Position numbers and translations under genes: made by a program
Assembly (NCBI GenBank): GCA_017515205.1
Contig: JAFWHN010000001.1
Location: 186,001-250,000, forward strand
Length of the DNA: 64,000 bases
DNA from: Candidatus Saccharimonadota bacterium
GTDB lineage: Bacteria > Patescibacteriota > Saccharimonadia > Saccharimonadales > Saccharimonadaceae
Direction: 5' to 3'
The notes under the pieces: generated by a model
The model's input: only the letters and a program-made list of their open reading frames with translations
What the model was told of the DNA's origin: nothing
Database searches by the model: none
Part shown: positions 16,524 to 26,200 of the stretch, one piece after another
Numbering within the stretch: the first letter of the stretch is position 1
Layout: each line of letters opens with the position of its first letter

Positions 16524-16555
16524 GGCAGTTACAATAAAGTAACTGCCAATTTTTT
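16524..16555 (+). terminator. strong intrinsic terminator of the structured RNA
   Basis: Nine-base-pair stem GGCAGTTAC/GTAACTGCC with loop AATAAA followed by AATTTTTT. Confidence 0.9.
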
Positions 16556-16566
16556 GCAATAAAAAA

Positions 16567-16642
16567 TGGTGGAGCGTAGGAGAATCAAACTCCTGACCTC
16601 GGCAATGCGAATGCCGCGCTCTATCAGCTGAGCTAACGCCCC
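16567..16642 (-). tRNA. tRNA-Ala (anticodon CGC)
   Basis: Minus strand acceptor GGGGCGT/ACGCTCC, D arm TAGCTCAGCTGATAGAGC, anticodon stem CGGCA/TGCCG around TTCGCAT (anticodon CGC, reads GCG), T arm GGAGTTTGATTCTCC and encoded CCA. Acceptor and D arm match the GGC isoacceptor at 9218. Confidence 0.95.
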
Positions 16643-16675
16643 ACAGAAAAAATTATAGCATAAAAGCTCTAATTA

Positions 16676-16793
16676 GACAATCAAAAAAGCACTTTGAGGA
16701 CATTTCGGAGCGCGGCAACGCGAGAGTTAGCGCGTTTTCCCCTGTGGCGACAGGGGAAAACGACGCGTGTCCGAAAAGTGCTTTTTGATTGTC
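16676..16793. terminator. long-stem element A at the end of the rpsI operon
   Basis: Outer arms of about 19 bp (16676-16695 against 16775-16793, one-base bulge) enclose a perfect 11-bp hairpin TTTTCCCCTGT/ACAGGGGAAAA with loop GGCG (16735-16760) and GC-rich side stems. It ends 7 bases past the rpsI stop, and the minus-strand arm carries a T-run, so it can terminate the ribosomal operon. It shares CGACGCGT..TCCGAA..GTG..TTTTT with the element after rpoC at 23124-23232. Confidence 0.8.
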
Positions 16794-16799
16794 AAAGTA

Positions 16800-17201
16800 T
16801 TAACGCTTTGAGAACTGTTCTTTCTTACGTGCTGAACGTAAACCATACTTCTTGCGCTCTTTTTCACGTGGATCACGTGAAGTAAAGCCAGCTTTCTTTA
16901 GAACTGGGCGTAAATCTGGCGCCTCAGTCACCAAAGCCTTTGAAATTGCTAACTTAATCGCATCAACTTGCCCAGCCAAGCCTCCACCTTTGACTAAGAT
17001 AGAAATATCATACTCTTTTTGCTTTTCAGCTAATGCTAACGGGTCTGTAATTTCAGCAAGATAAGTCTTATTACCAGATAAGTATTCTAGAGCTGGTTTA
17101 TCGTTAATCTTAATCTCGCCCTTACCTTTATAAAGACGTGCCGAAGCTGTAGCTGATTTACGCCGACCTAATCCGTAAGTATATTTTTTCGTCGCTACCA
17201 T
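16800..17201 (-). CDS. rpsI: 30S ribosomal protein S9
   Basis: 133 residues. YGLGRRKSATASARL at the N-terminus, GGGLAGQVDAIKLAISKAL in the middle, and the basic tail ending SKR whose Arg reaches the P-site tRNA. It starts where rplM ends (overlap of one base) and is the last gene of the rpoA-side operon, followed by the long-stem element. Confidence 0.97.
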   Translation of the reverse strand: MVATKKYTYGLGRRKSATASARLYKGKGEIKINDKPALEYLSGNKTYLAEITDPLALAEKQKEYDISILVKGGGLAGQVDAIKLAISKALVTEAPDLRPVLKKAGFTSRDPREKERKKYGLRSARKKEQFSKR

Positions 17202-17626
17202 TATTTAATCTCCTTTGGATTTTGTGCAGTATGCGCATGCTCCGCTCCAGCAAAAACTCTGAGTCTTGCTAACCGGTCAGCAGCTAGCTTGTTCTTTGGA
17301 AGCATTCCCTTGACAGCCAGTTTAATAGCTACTGCTGGATCTTTTTCAACTACTTCTTCGAGTCTTAACTCTTTCAAAGCACCTGGAAAACCACTATGGC
17401 GATAATACTTCTTTTGTAACATCTTATCACCAGTAACTTTAAGATCCTTAGCATTAATTACTACTACATAATCACCACCATCAATATGAGGCGTATAAGT
17501 AACTTTGCTCTTCCCCATCAACTTATCAGCAATTACTACTGCTAATTTACCAAGTGGCATACTGGAAGCATCAACTACCCACCACTCGCGCTTAATTTCT
17601 TTCGCTTTTTGAGAATAAGTTTTCAT
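17201..17626 (-). CDS. rplM: 50S ribosomal protein L13
   Basis: 141 residues. WWVVDASSMPLGKLAVVIADKL, HIDGGDYVVVINA and the MLPKNKL segment are diagnostic. It overlaps rplQ and rpsI by one base each, giving translational coupling in rplQ-rplM-rpsI. Confidence 0.97.
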   Translation of the reverse strand: MKTYSQKAKEIKREWWVVDASSMPLGKLAVVIADKLMGKSKVTYTPHIDGGDYVVVINAKDLKVTGDKMLQKKYYRHSGFPGALKELRLEEVVEKDPAVAIKLAVKGMLPKNKLAADRLARLRVFAGAEHAHTAQNPKEIK

Positions 17627-18048
17627 TATTTATCCTCCTTCTTAGCAGGTTTCGTAGCTTTCTTAGTAGATTTTGCATTGAAATTGTAATCAATCTCATC
17701 AACAAAGCTAATCGTAGCCATTTCAGAGTTGTCTCCCTTACGAAAACCAGCTCGTTCAATCTTCAAATAACCAGAATCACGCTTAATTTGTGGAGCCACT
17801 ACATCCACTAATAGCGTAGCAGCCTCTAGATCATTAAGTCTAGCAATTATTAAGCGTCGATTCGCAAGACCACCTTTTTTGGCTATGGTGACCAGCTTTT
17901 CAAGACTACGACGAATCTCTTTAGCTCTAGCCAAAGTCGTCGTAATACTTTGATATCTAATCAAAGCACACATCAGAGCACGGCAAAGCGCCAACCTCTG
18001 ATCGGTTTTACGGCCAAACTTACGACCACTATACTCATGACGATGCAT
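17626..18048 (-). CDS. rplQ: 50S ribosomal protein L17
   Basis: 140 residues. The N-terminal MHRHEYSGRKFGRKTDQR region and KEIRRSLEKLVTIAKKG are diagnostic. A Lys/Ala tail (KSTKKATKPAKKEDK) extends beyond the minimal L17. It follows rpoA by one base, the classical alpha-operon order. Confidence 0.97.
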   Translation of the reverse strand: MHRHEYSGRKFGRKTDQRLALCRALMCALIRYQSITTTLARAKEIRRSLEKLVTIAKKGGLANRRLIIARLNDLEAATLLVDVVAPQIKRDSGYLKIERAGFRKGDNSEMATISFVDEIDYNFNAKSTKKATKPAKKEDK

Positions 18049-18049
18049 T

Positions 18050-19000
18050 TTAAATATTCAACTCCGTTAACTTTTCTTTCACCTCGTCAAGCGCCTTTTG
18101 ACCAAAACCTTTGAGATCCTTTAAGTCAGACTCTGAAAGAGTGACAAGGTCACGAATAGTCTTAATGTCATTATTAATGAGAGCATTTGCCGTTCTGGCT
18201 GAAAGATCCAATTCTTCAATTGGAAGCATTAAACCAGAATCATCATCATCGGCATTGCTACCAGGCGCTGGGCTGGATTCGACCTTTGTACTACCAGCTA
18301 GTGCGGTATATTGATTAACTAGTATCGCAGCAGCTTCCTCGAAGGCTTCTTTTGGCGTAATAGTGCCATCAGTATCAACCGTCATTGTAAGTTGTTGCAA
18401 ATTAGTATCTTGTCCTACACGAGTGTTCTCAACTTTGTAGCGTACTCTAAGAACTGGAGTAAACACCGCGTCAATCGCAATCATATCCGAATGTACTCTA
18501 GAATCGCTGGATTGTTCTATCGTAAGATAACCCCGACCAGATTCAACCACAAAATGCATTTTGAGAACATATTTCGGATCATCAATGTGACAAATCGTTT
18601 GATTTGGATTAGCAATTTCTACTTCCGCTGGCAATTTAATATCACCAGCAATCACTCGCTTATCACCATCTTTAGAAGATTGTTTATCACCTTTAATTTC
18701 TAGGCTGAGCTCTACAGGTGCATCAGTATGTAATTTAAAACGAATATTTTTCAAATTCAACATAATGTCTACGACGTCTTCACGAATACCAGGAATCGCA
18801 GTATATTCATGCGTAGTTCCTTCAATCGAAAATGCCGTAATTGCTGCACCTTTTACGCTTGAAAGCAACACTCGACGTAAAGAATTACCAAGAGTATTAC
18901 CATAACCTGGGTAAAGCGGCTTAATCACGAATTCGGCGCTAGTCTTACTTAGCTCTTTAACGCTATCAAGCTTTGCTTCATGAATATTTTTAGTTGCCAT
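18050..19000 (-). CDS. rpoA: DNA-directed RNA polymerase alpha subunit
   Basis: 316 residues from ATG 19000, chosen over 19033 because TAAGGAG lies upstream and the earlier start is inside rpsD. The N-terminal dimerisation domain has GYGNTLGNSLRRVLLSS and the C-terminal domain has the helix-hairpin-helix motif (ELDLSARTANALINNDIKTI ... LKGFGQKALDEV) that binds UP elements and activators. A short acidic linker (NADDDDSG) joins them. Confidence 0.97.
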   Translation of the reverse strand: MATKNIHEAKLDSVKELSKTSAEFVIKPLYPGYGNTLGNSLRRVLLSSVKGAAITAFSIEGTTHEYTAIPGIREDVVDIMLNLKNIRFKLHTDAPVELSLEIKGDKQSSKDGDKRVIAGDIKLPAEVEIANPNQTICHIDDPKYVLKMHFVVESGRGYLTIEQSSDSRVHSDMIAIDAVFTPVLRVRYKVENTRVGQDTNLQQLTMTVDTDGTITPKEAFEEAAAILVNQYTALAGSTKVESSPAPGSNADDDDSGLMLPIEELDLSARTANALINNDIKTIRDLVTLSESDLKDLKGFGQKALDEVKEKLTELNI

Positions 19001-19013
19001 ATTCTTTTTCTCC

Positions 19014-19631
19014 TTAGCGTGAGTAATACTCAACGATTAATTGTTCGTTAATACCAGCTTCCGCTTCTTCGCGCTTCGGAAAGCCAGTAACTTCGATTTT
19101 ATATTTCTTCGCGTCGACCTTCATCCAGGAAAGTGGCGTCACATTTGCCGCTCCGATGATATTCGGAAGATTCTTAAAGTATTCGGTTTTCACCGATTTT
19201 GGACGAACCTCTAGAACATCACCCGGGTTCAACCGAATTGATGGAATGTCAATTCTACGACCGTTCAAGGTAAAGTGTCCATGTGAAACTAATTGACGAG
19301 CTTGTCGGCGAGTTAAAGCAAATCCTGCCCGATAAACTACGTTATCAGCTCGTCTTTCCAAAAACTCCAAAAGCTTCTCGCCAGTTAGACCATCAGCTTT
19401 CTGAGCCTCACCCATCAATTTTGCAAATTGTTTTTCAAGCAAACCATACATTCGACGTACTTTTTGCTTTTCGCGTAACTGAGTAAGATACAAACTACCA
19501 CCTCTTACTCTTTTATCGCCGTGCTCACCTGGAATACCAGATTTCTTAGCCATCACCTTGTGCGCTTTAGGTGCCAAAGCAAAACTCTCACGACGACTCT
19601 GTTTTACAATTGGAGATATGTCTCGTGCCAT
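19014..19631 (-). CDS. rpsD: 30S ribosomal protein S4, cysteine-free
   Basis: 205 residues. The S4 RNA-binding domain (about 95-160) has RRADNVVYRAGFALTRRQARQLVSHGHFTLNG. The N-terminal part that in many bacteria holds a Cys zinc knuckle has no cysteine here (E. coli S4 also lacks it). It overlaps the rpsK stop (TAATG) and precedes rpoA. In other bacteria S4 can act as the autogenous regulator of this operon; no obvious target structure was identified. Confidence 0.97.
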   Translation of the reverse strand: MARDISPIVKQSRRESFALAPKAHKVMAKKSGIPGEHGDKRVRGGSLYLTQLREKQKVRRMYGLLEKQFAKLMGEAQKADGLTGEKLLEFLERRADNVVYRAGFALTRRQARQLVSHGHFTLNGRRIDIPSIRLNPGDVLEVRPKSVKTEYFKNLPNIIGAANVTPLSWMKVDAKKYKIEVTGFPKREEAEAGINEQLIVEYYSR

Positions 19632-20062
19632 TATGGTTTCCTTTCTCCCTTTGGTCGCACACCACCATGTGCAATCGGGGTTACATCGGTAATACTATCG
19701 ATTTTGATACCAACCGTCGAAATGGCTCGAATCGCGGCATCGCGACCTAAACCAATTCCAGAAACATATACATCCACCGAATTTAATGCGTGGTTTTTCT
19801 TAGCAATCTCAAGAGCTTTTTCTGCTGCAACTCCCGCTGCAAAAGCCGTCCCTTTCTTAGAGCCACGAAAACCATTCGCACCTGCCGATGAAGCAGCCAA
19901 TACACCACCAGACTTATCAGTCACACTTACAATAGTGTTATTGAAAGTAGCCTGGATATGCACTGCGCCACTATTTACTATTCTTTTACCTTTTTTCGCC
20001 TGTTTTGACTTAGGAGCACTCGACTCGTTAGTCTCAGGCATCACTTTTTCTTCTTCTGCCAT
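19631..20062 (-). CDS. rpsK: 30S ribosomal protein S11
   Basis: 143 residues. GAVHIQATFNNTIVSVTDKSGG and the C-terminal TPIAHGGVRPKGERKP are diagnostic; a charged N-terminal extension of about 25 residues (EEEKVMPETNESSAPKSKQ) precedes it. AAGGAG before the ATG; between rpsM and rpsD. Confidence 0.97.
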   Translation of the reverse strand: MAEEEKVMPETNESSAPKSKQAKKGKRIVNSGAVHIQATFNNTIVSVTDKSGGVLAASSAGANGFRGSKKGTAFAAGVAAEKALEIAKKNHALNSVDVYVSGIGLGRDAAIRAISTVGIKIDSITDVTPIAHGGVRPKGERKP

Positions 20063-20074
20063 TTTTAGTTCTCC

Positions 20075-20461
20075 TTAAGTCTTACTTGCTGCCTTTGGCT
20101 GTGCACCACCGACCGCGATCGCCTTACCCTTACGAGTACGTGCATTCGTACGAGTACGTTGGCCGTTAACAGGTAATTTAGCCTTATGGCGGACACCCTT
20201 ATATGAATTGATGTCCTTTAAACGTTTAATATTGTTGCTCACGAGGCGTTTCAAATCACCTTCGACCCGATATTTCGCGGATATAACGTCGTTGATTTTT
20301 TGTTCGTCAGCCTCGGTGAGATCTTTCACCCGAGTGGTAGGCTCGATTTTAGCCTCCGCAAGGATTTTCTTTGAAGTAGTTCTGCCAATCCCATAAACAT
20401 AAGTGAGCGCAATCCACACTTGCTTATCGGAAGGAATCACTACACTAGCTATTCTAGCCAT
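20075..20461 (-). CDS. rpsM: 30S ribosomal protein S13
   Basis: 128 residues. [27 protein letters not shown] (helix-two-turn-helix) and the basic C-terminus [13 protein letters not shown] are diagnostic. It starts 5 bases after the rpmJ stop. Confidence 0.97.
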   Translation of the reverse strand: MARIASVVIPSDKQVWIALTYVYGIGRTTSKKILAEAKIEPTTRVKDLTEADEQKINDVISAKYRVEGDLKRLVSNNIKRLKDINSYKGVRHKAKLPVNGQRTRTNARTRKGKAIAVGGAQPKAASKT

Positions 20462-20466
20462 ATATC

Positions 20467-20583
20467 TTAACCCTGCCTTTGCTTATTCTTAGGTTTTTTC
20501 TTGTTGATAACACGAAGCACACCTTTACGGCGTACAATAATGTCATCAGGGGAGATTTTTTTAACACTGGCACGTACCTTCAT
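20467..20583 (-). CDS. rpmJ: 50S ribosomal protein L36, cysteine-free form
   Basis: 38 residues beginning [14 protein letters not shown] with core [11 protein letters not shown] and ending [11 protein letters not shown]. The three Cys and one His that bind zinc in standard L36 are all absent, as in the 'C-minus' L36 paralogues known elsewhere. It sits between infA and rpsM as in the classical alpha operon. AAAGGA is about 12 bases upstream of the ATG. Confidence 0.93.
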   Translation of the reverse strand: MKVRASVKKISPDDIIVRRKGVLRVINKKKPKNKQRQG

Positions 20584-20623
20584 GGTGTTAAAATATCCTT
20601 TCCTTTTATACTCTTGAAGTTAG

Positions 20624-20688
20624 AAATCATACTCGTATGATTTTCCAAATTTTACCTCTGTTAAAATTGCAGAAGAAAAATCATACTC
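20624..20688. repeat. palindrome and extra half-site between infA and rpmJ
   Basis: AAATCATAC TC GTATGATTT (20624-20643) is a perfect 9-bp inverted repeat, and another AAATCATACTC lies about 50 bases away (20677-20687). It could be an operator or an RNA hairpin in the infA-rpmJ leader. The spacing and identity look more than accidental, but no regulator is implied by neighbours. Confidence 0.5.
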
Positions 20689-20701
20689 CAGAGCGTTAAT
20701 A

Positions 20702-20926
20702 TTAATCCTTGAGTCGAAAGCTGATTCTGCCCTTTGTAAGATCGTAAGGGGTTAACTCAACCTCAACTCTGTCACCCGGGACCAAACGAATATAGTTTTT
20801 TCGCATGCGTCCACTCATATGGGCAACAATAACATGACCATTCTCGAGTTCAACCCGAAACTGGGTATTTGGCAGTGCTTCAACAACACTACCCGTGAGC
20901 TTAATCACTTCCTTTTGACTAGCCAT
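20702..20926 (-). CDS. infA: translation initiation factor IF-1
   Basis: 74 residues: an OB fold with [53 protein letters not shown]. It binds the 30S A site during initiation. TTATACT lies 7 bases before the ATG with no ribosome binding site, so the message may be leaderless or start here, downstream of the sortase gene. Confidence 0.96.
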   Translation of the reverse strand: MASQKEVIKLTGSVVEALPNTQFRVELENGHVIVAHMSGRMRKNYIRLVPGDRVEVELTPYDLTKGRISFRLKD

Positions 20927-20971
20927 AAATTACAGTATAATTCTACCACGAAAAAACTGCTTTGTAAAGCC

Positions 20972-21658
20972 CTAGTTTTCCACAAGCGTTGCACGTGTGA
21001 ACTGACGTGAAAGATAAGTTTGTTTAGTACTGGACCACTCGCCAGTACAAGTAATCAAAGTCAATGATTCCACACCTTCTTCTGGCGATTTCGCAGCTGT
21101 AGACATATAATTATCGGAATCAGACAAAAGCACTGAGTTGTTCTCAACTACTTGATAATTAAAAACCAAACCATCACCTCTTTCCACTGTTAAAATATCA
21201 CCATATGCTAAATCCGGAAGTCTTTTAAAAACGCCAAACTTAGTAGGGCCACCATTGTGACCATCTATCATCATCGTACCTCCCTGGCCAGGTTTGCCAG
21301 ACCCTTCATACCATCCCACATCATAAATGTTTCGCGGCGTATCAAGCTCCCCTTTTGCATTTATACCCATTGGTAAAATTCGCGCGTTCTTAATACCTAG
21401 TTTTTCAATCGAAAGATATCTTGGTCGATCCGGTGCAACGACATATTCGGCAATAGTTTCAGCCGAAATTTCTGTCTCATCCAAATCATCACGGGAAGTA
21501 GTATCATCCGTTACTGCCCGTTCGCTACCTTCCTTCTCACTATAATAACTATTTTCAAAAGATACCACTCTAATAAAGAAAATCAAGAACAAAAGGCCCA
21601 AAACTGCCCATAAGCACCAAGTTAAAAGCTTGCGCCAACCCTTAATCTTCAAGCTCAT
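20972..21658 (-). CDS. sortase (class D/F-like)
   Basis: 228 residues from ATG 21658, which lies inside the secY 3' end (17-base overlap). An N-terminal transmembrane anchor (about 12-32), an acidic linker, and a full sortase barrel: YLSIEKLGIKNARILPMG, GGTMMIDGHNGG with catalytic His, LTLITCTGEW with catalytic Cys, and LSRQFTRATL with catalytic Arg. There is no ribosome binding site, so translation is probably coupled to secY. Placement directly after the Sec channel gene fits a role in anchoring exported proteins; substrates are inferred. Confidence 0.9.
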   Translation of the reverse strand: MSLKIKGWRKLLTWCLWAVLGLLFLIFFIRVVSFENSYYSEKEGSERAVTDDTTSRDDLDETEISAETIAEYVVAPDRPRYLSIEKLGIKNARILPMGINAKGELDTPRNIYDVGWYEGSGKPGQGGTMMIDGHNGGPTKFGVFKRLPDLAYGDILTVERGDGLVFNYQVVENNSVLLSDSDNYMSTAAKSPEEGVESLTLITCTGEWSSTKQTYLSRQFTRATLVEN

Positions 21659-23072
21659 CGCCAAAATCGTCGTAAGTTACCATGAGAGCCCTAGAATCTA
21701 TCGACCGTAGATTCTCTAGCGCCACCGTCACTACAATGAGAAGCCCGGTACCAGAAATCGAAAGACCAAGTGGTGAACCAGTCGTCATAATAAAGATAAA
21801 ATCAGAAATAAATGGCAACATTGCAATCAAACCTAGCGATAAAGCACCAAACAAATCCAAATGATTCACTACTTTACCAAGATATTTTGCTGTTGAAATT
21901 CCCGGCCTCACTCCTTCAATAAAGCCACCCTGTTTTTGCAAATTATCTGCAATTTCTTTAGTATTAAATATGATCGAAGTATAGAAATACGTGAACATAA
22001 ATACCAACAAGAAATAGAGCGCCGGATAAACAAACCACATTGGAGTTATACCGTCTGGGTACAGAGTTGAGAAATTACTAGCCGAAGGCGCCGAGAAAAC
22101 CGCAGTCAAAGTAGTACCGACCGTATTCTCTGGATCAAAAGTCGAAATAACTTGCCCCACAAGCGCGGGGAGCGACAAGAAAGCAGTCGCAAAAATCACC
22201 GGAATCACGCCAGCCGCAATCAGCTTAATTGGTAAAATCGATTTAATACCACCGTAAGAAGAATTACCGTGCACCCTCTTTGCATAATTAATCGTAATGA
22301 TACGTTGTGCTTCGTTCAATTTCACCAAACAGAAAATTACAAAAATCATAATAATTGCAAACACCACGAATCCCCAGAAAACTGACGCTTGAACCGGGAA
22401 TTCAACACCAAATAGGTTCAAATTGGACTCTCCAATTAGCGACAAACGAGTCGAAAGTGAAGTCATCATCGATGGCAATTGCGAAATAATAGAAGCAAAA
22501 ATCAAAGTTGAAATACCATTACCAATGCCCTGTTCCGTAATCAATTCACCAAACCACATCAAAATCACCGAACCAGCAGTCATCGCCGTAACTGATAGTG
22601 CCCAGTCGCCAAAAGTCGGCGTAAAATCTGAAGCCACATTCGCTGCAACCGTTGATTGATAAAGAATAAAAATATATGCAATTGACTGGATAATTGCCAA
22701 AGGCACAGTGAGCATCCGTATCCACTGGTTAATCTTACGACGACCAACTTCACCATCATTCGAAAGCTCTTCTAAAGATGGAACCGCCTTCGTGATTAAT
22801 TGCACCACAATAGAACCAGTAATATATGGTGAAAGACCAACTAGAATAATACTGAATGAAGCCAACCCACCACCAGAAATCATATTCAAAAAACTCGAAA
22901 AATCGGATTTATCCAAGAGGTTTGAAACAGCTTCCTTAAACGTCGCTGCATCACCCATTGGCACTGGTATTTGCGCCAAAAGCCGATAAGCCACTAAGAT
23001 GCCGAAAATAACCATCACTCGCTTCAGCATGTCTTTATTCTTTAACGACTTGAAAATATTCTTGAAATGCAT
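21642..23072 (-). CDS. secY: preprotein translocase SecY
   Basis: 476 residues, about 10 membrane spans. GILVAYRLLAQIPVP near the N-terminus, GLSPYITGSIVVQL, GELITEQGIGNGIS and the cytoplasmic-loop region QGGFIEGVRPG are diagnostic. It is the channel of the Sec translocon in the inner membrane. AAGAGG precedes the ATG. Unusually it is not with rplO: it lies after rpoC and is followed by an overlapping sortase and then infA. Confidence 0.97.
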   Translation of the reverse strand: MHFKNIFKSLKNKDMLKRVMVIFGILVAYRLLAQIPVPMGDAATFKEAVSNLLDKSDFSSFLNMISGGGLASFSIILVGLSPYITGSIVVQLITKAVPSLEELSNDGEVGRRKINQWIRMLTVPLAIIQSIAYIFILYQSTVAANVASDFTPTFGDWALSVTAMTAGSVILMWFGELITEQGIGNGISTLIFASIISQLPSMMTSLSTRLSLIGESNLNLFGVEFPVQASVFWGFVVFAIIMIFVIFCLVKLNEAQRIITINYAKRVHGNSSYGGIKSILPIKLIAAGVIPVIFATAFLSLPALVGQVISTFDPENTVGTTLTAVFSAPSASNFSTLYPDGITPMWFVYPALYFLLVFMFTYFYTSIIFNTKEIADNLQKQGGFIEGVRPGISTAKYLGKVVNHLDLFGALSLGLIAMLPFISDFIFIMTTGSPLGLSISGTGLLIVVTVALENLRSIDSRALMVTYDDFGDELED

Positions 23073-23123
23073 AAAAACCTCTTAATAACTTATCCTATAA
23101 TAGCACAGTTTATGTACAAAAGC

Positions 23124-23232
23124 AACCGAAAATCTCACTCAGAACCGTTCAGAAGTTATAACCGAGAAAGAGCGCGCCCGCTCCGTGAAGACGGGCGCGG
23201 GCGACGCGTATTCCGAATGTGATTTTTCGGTT
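23124..23232. terminator. long-stem element B at the end of the rpoBC operon
   Basis: Outer arms AACCGAAAATCTCAC (from 23124) and GTGATTTTTCGGTT (23219-23232) enclose a GC-rich hairpin GCGCCCG/CGGGCGC (23174-23198). The segment CGACGCGTATTCCGAATGTGATTTTT matches the corresponding part of the element after rpsI. On the minus strand it lies just past the rpoC stop and before secY. It could terminate or process the rpoBC transcript. Confidence 0.7.
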
Positions 23233-23245
23233 AATTTATTGTGCG

Positions 23246-26200
23246 CTAAAGATTTTCTAAATCCGCCTCTGTAGGTTCTTTCGAATCTGCCACTTCAAAA
23301 TCTTCAATCGGTCTCACACCAGTTCCTACTGGAATTTTGCGACCAATAATCACATTTTCCTTCAAACCACGCAAGTGATCAACCCGACCATTAATCGCTG
23401 CATTGATGAGCACTCTCGTTGTATCCTGGAACGAAGCAGCTGATAAGAACGAATCCGAAAAGATAGACACTTTAGTGATACCAAGTAACAAACAAGTGAA
23501 CGTAGCTGGCTTTTTGCCCTTTGCTTCCAATTCTTTATTTTCAAGAACCACTGAAGCCTTAGAAGTAATATCGCCAGACACAAAGCTAGAATCACCTGGA
23601 TCGCTAATTTGCACTCTTGAGAACATCTGGCGGACCAAAATCTCCAAGTGCTTTGGCGAAATCTCGTGGCCCTGTGCCGCATAAACGCTTAACACATCAT
23701 TCATGATATAGCGTTCAGTAGCTTCTACACCTTTATACTTCAACAAATCCTGTAGGTTCAAAGAACCAGTGGTCAACCGATCGCCCGCTTTCACGGAATC
23801 GTTCGATTTAACTACTAATTCAGCATCACCAGGGATTTCAATTCTAGAAGAAGCTGAAGGAGCTGCCACCAAAATCACTGCATCCTTTACAAGTTCCACG
23901 ATACCCTTGCTAGTTGCTTTGACCGCCGGTTTCTTCCCATCCTTCTCAATCAATACATCACCAGCTTTAACCGATTCGCCATCTTTCTTAGCCGGTTTAC
24001 GACCGTCAAGCGGAATTCTCTCAATCACACCTGACTGTGCCGAAACTTGGACTACATAATGATTGCCATCTTCCCAAACTTCCACCACACCATCGATTGG
24101 TGAAACGTAAGCTTGACCTTTTGGCGTACGAGCTTCAAGAAGCTCCTCAACACGCGGCAAGCCTCTTGCGATGGCACCAGAACCAGCCACACCAGAACCG
24201 TGTTTAGTATCAAGCGTTAGCTGCGTACCTGGCTCACCTAGAGACTGAGCTGCAATTACCCCAACTGGCTCATTGGCGGCCACGAGAGATCTTGTAGACA
24301 TATCTACACCATAGGCTTTGCGTGGAATACCATCAACCGCCGTGGTTGAAAGGATAGATTGAATCTTAACGCCTTCAATTTTATCATCAGCTTCAATTTG
24401 TTCAGCCATTTCCTTAGTGATCAGCTCATCGGCTTCGAGATAACCTGGCACTGCCTCAGCTGTATAACGTCCACGAATTCGTGCGTTAAACTCAATACCA
24501 GAGGCTTCCGTCTCATTACGATAAACCATAAAACCTGGATCTTCCGCCACTTCGTCCGTTGTAAACACATCTTGCGATACATCAACGAGACGACGAGTTA
24601 GATAACCGGAGTCTGCAGTACGTAGAGCCGTTGAAACCTGGCCCTGACGTGCACCTCGAGTTGCAATGAAGGATTCTAGAGTATTCAAGCCTTTCTTATA
24701 AGAAGACTTCACAGGAAGCTCAATTTCGTTGTTGTTAATATCCACCATGATACCAATTTCAGCCGAAGCCAACTTGATATTCGAAATATTGCCACGCGCG
24801 CCAGAGTTAACCATCACTGCAATATCGGTATCCATTTCAGATAACTTATCTTGTAAGAAATCTGAAATCTTTTTATCAATATCACGCCAGTTGGCAATCG
24901 TCAATTTATAACGCTCTTCTTCCGTGACCAAACCGTCGTTATATTGTTGCTGAATCAACGCAGTCTTCGCATCGCCTTCTGCGATAAAGTCATCAATCTC
25001 ATCATAAGTTGGATAATCATCCTTCGCCGTTGAAATTGAAGCTATCGTTTCATATTCAAATGCGAGATCCTTCAAAGCATCTGCAGTTTTAACAGTCACT
25101 TCCGGCCCGTAAAGGTCAAAGATGTCTGCCATCACCTTAGAGAGATGCTTCTTCGTCTGTACGCCATCATCGTAAGGATAATCCTCAGGCAAAATTTCGT
25201 TAAAGATTACCCGTCCAAGTGTAGTATTTCTAATCTCTTTTTTAGCAAAAACCCGAATTGGGGTCTGCAGGGCAATGATACCGTGATCATATGCCATTTC
25301 AGCCTCATAAACCGAAGAGAAAGCTTTTGGCTTACCTTGATCAACTCCAGGTTTGTCATAAGTTAGATAATAAGCACCCAGCACCACATCCTGATAAATA
25401 GCAAGCACTGGTGAGCCATCTGCAGGTTTCAATAAGTTCTTATTAGAAGCCATCAATTCTCTTGCTTCGGCCTGTGCAGCATCAGAAAGTGGTAAATGCA
25501 CTGCCATCTGGTCACCATCATAATCTGCGTTAAAGCCAGAAGCTACTAACGGATGCAACTTGATGGCTTTACCTTCAATCAATCTTGGTTGGAAAGCTTG
25601 CACTGAAAGTCTGTGAAGCGATGGAGCACGGTTCAAAAGTACATATTTGCCCTTAATCACATCATCTAGTGCATCCCAGACCACGGTTTCCTTAGCTTCA
25701 ATCAATCTCGAGGCAGCCCGAATATTATTAGCATACTCATTGCTAATTAACCAAGAAATCACGAATGGCTTAAAGAGCTCCAGTGCCATCTGCTTTGGCA
25801 AACCACATTCAGTTAGTTTCAGCTCAGGGCCTACTACAATCACTGAACGGCCAGAATAATCTACACGTTTACCCAAAAGATTCTGGCGGAAACGACCTTG
25901 CTTACCTTTAAGAAGGTCAGATAGAGACTTCAATTTACGGCGCCCGTTGGTCGAATTCGCACCTCGCGAACCATGCGCAGCTGAATTATCAATTAATGCA
26001 TCAACTGCTTCCTGAAGCATTCTCATTTCATTTCGACAAATCACTTCTGGCGCATTCAAATCCAACAGCTTCTTCAAACGATTATTACGGTTAATCACTC
26101 GACGATAAAGATCGTTCAAATCTGAAGTTGCAAATCTGCCACCAGGAAGTGAAATCATCGGTCTTAAATCTGGTGGGATTACCGGTACCACAGTCAAAAT

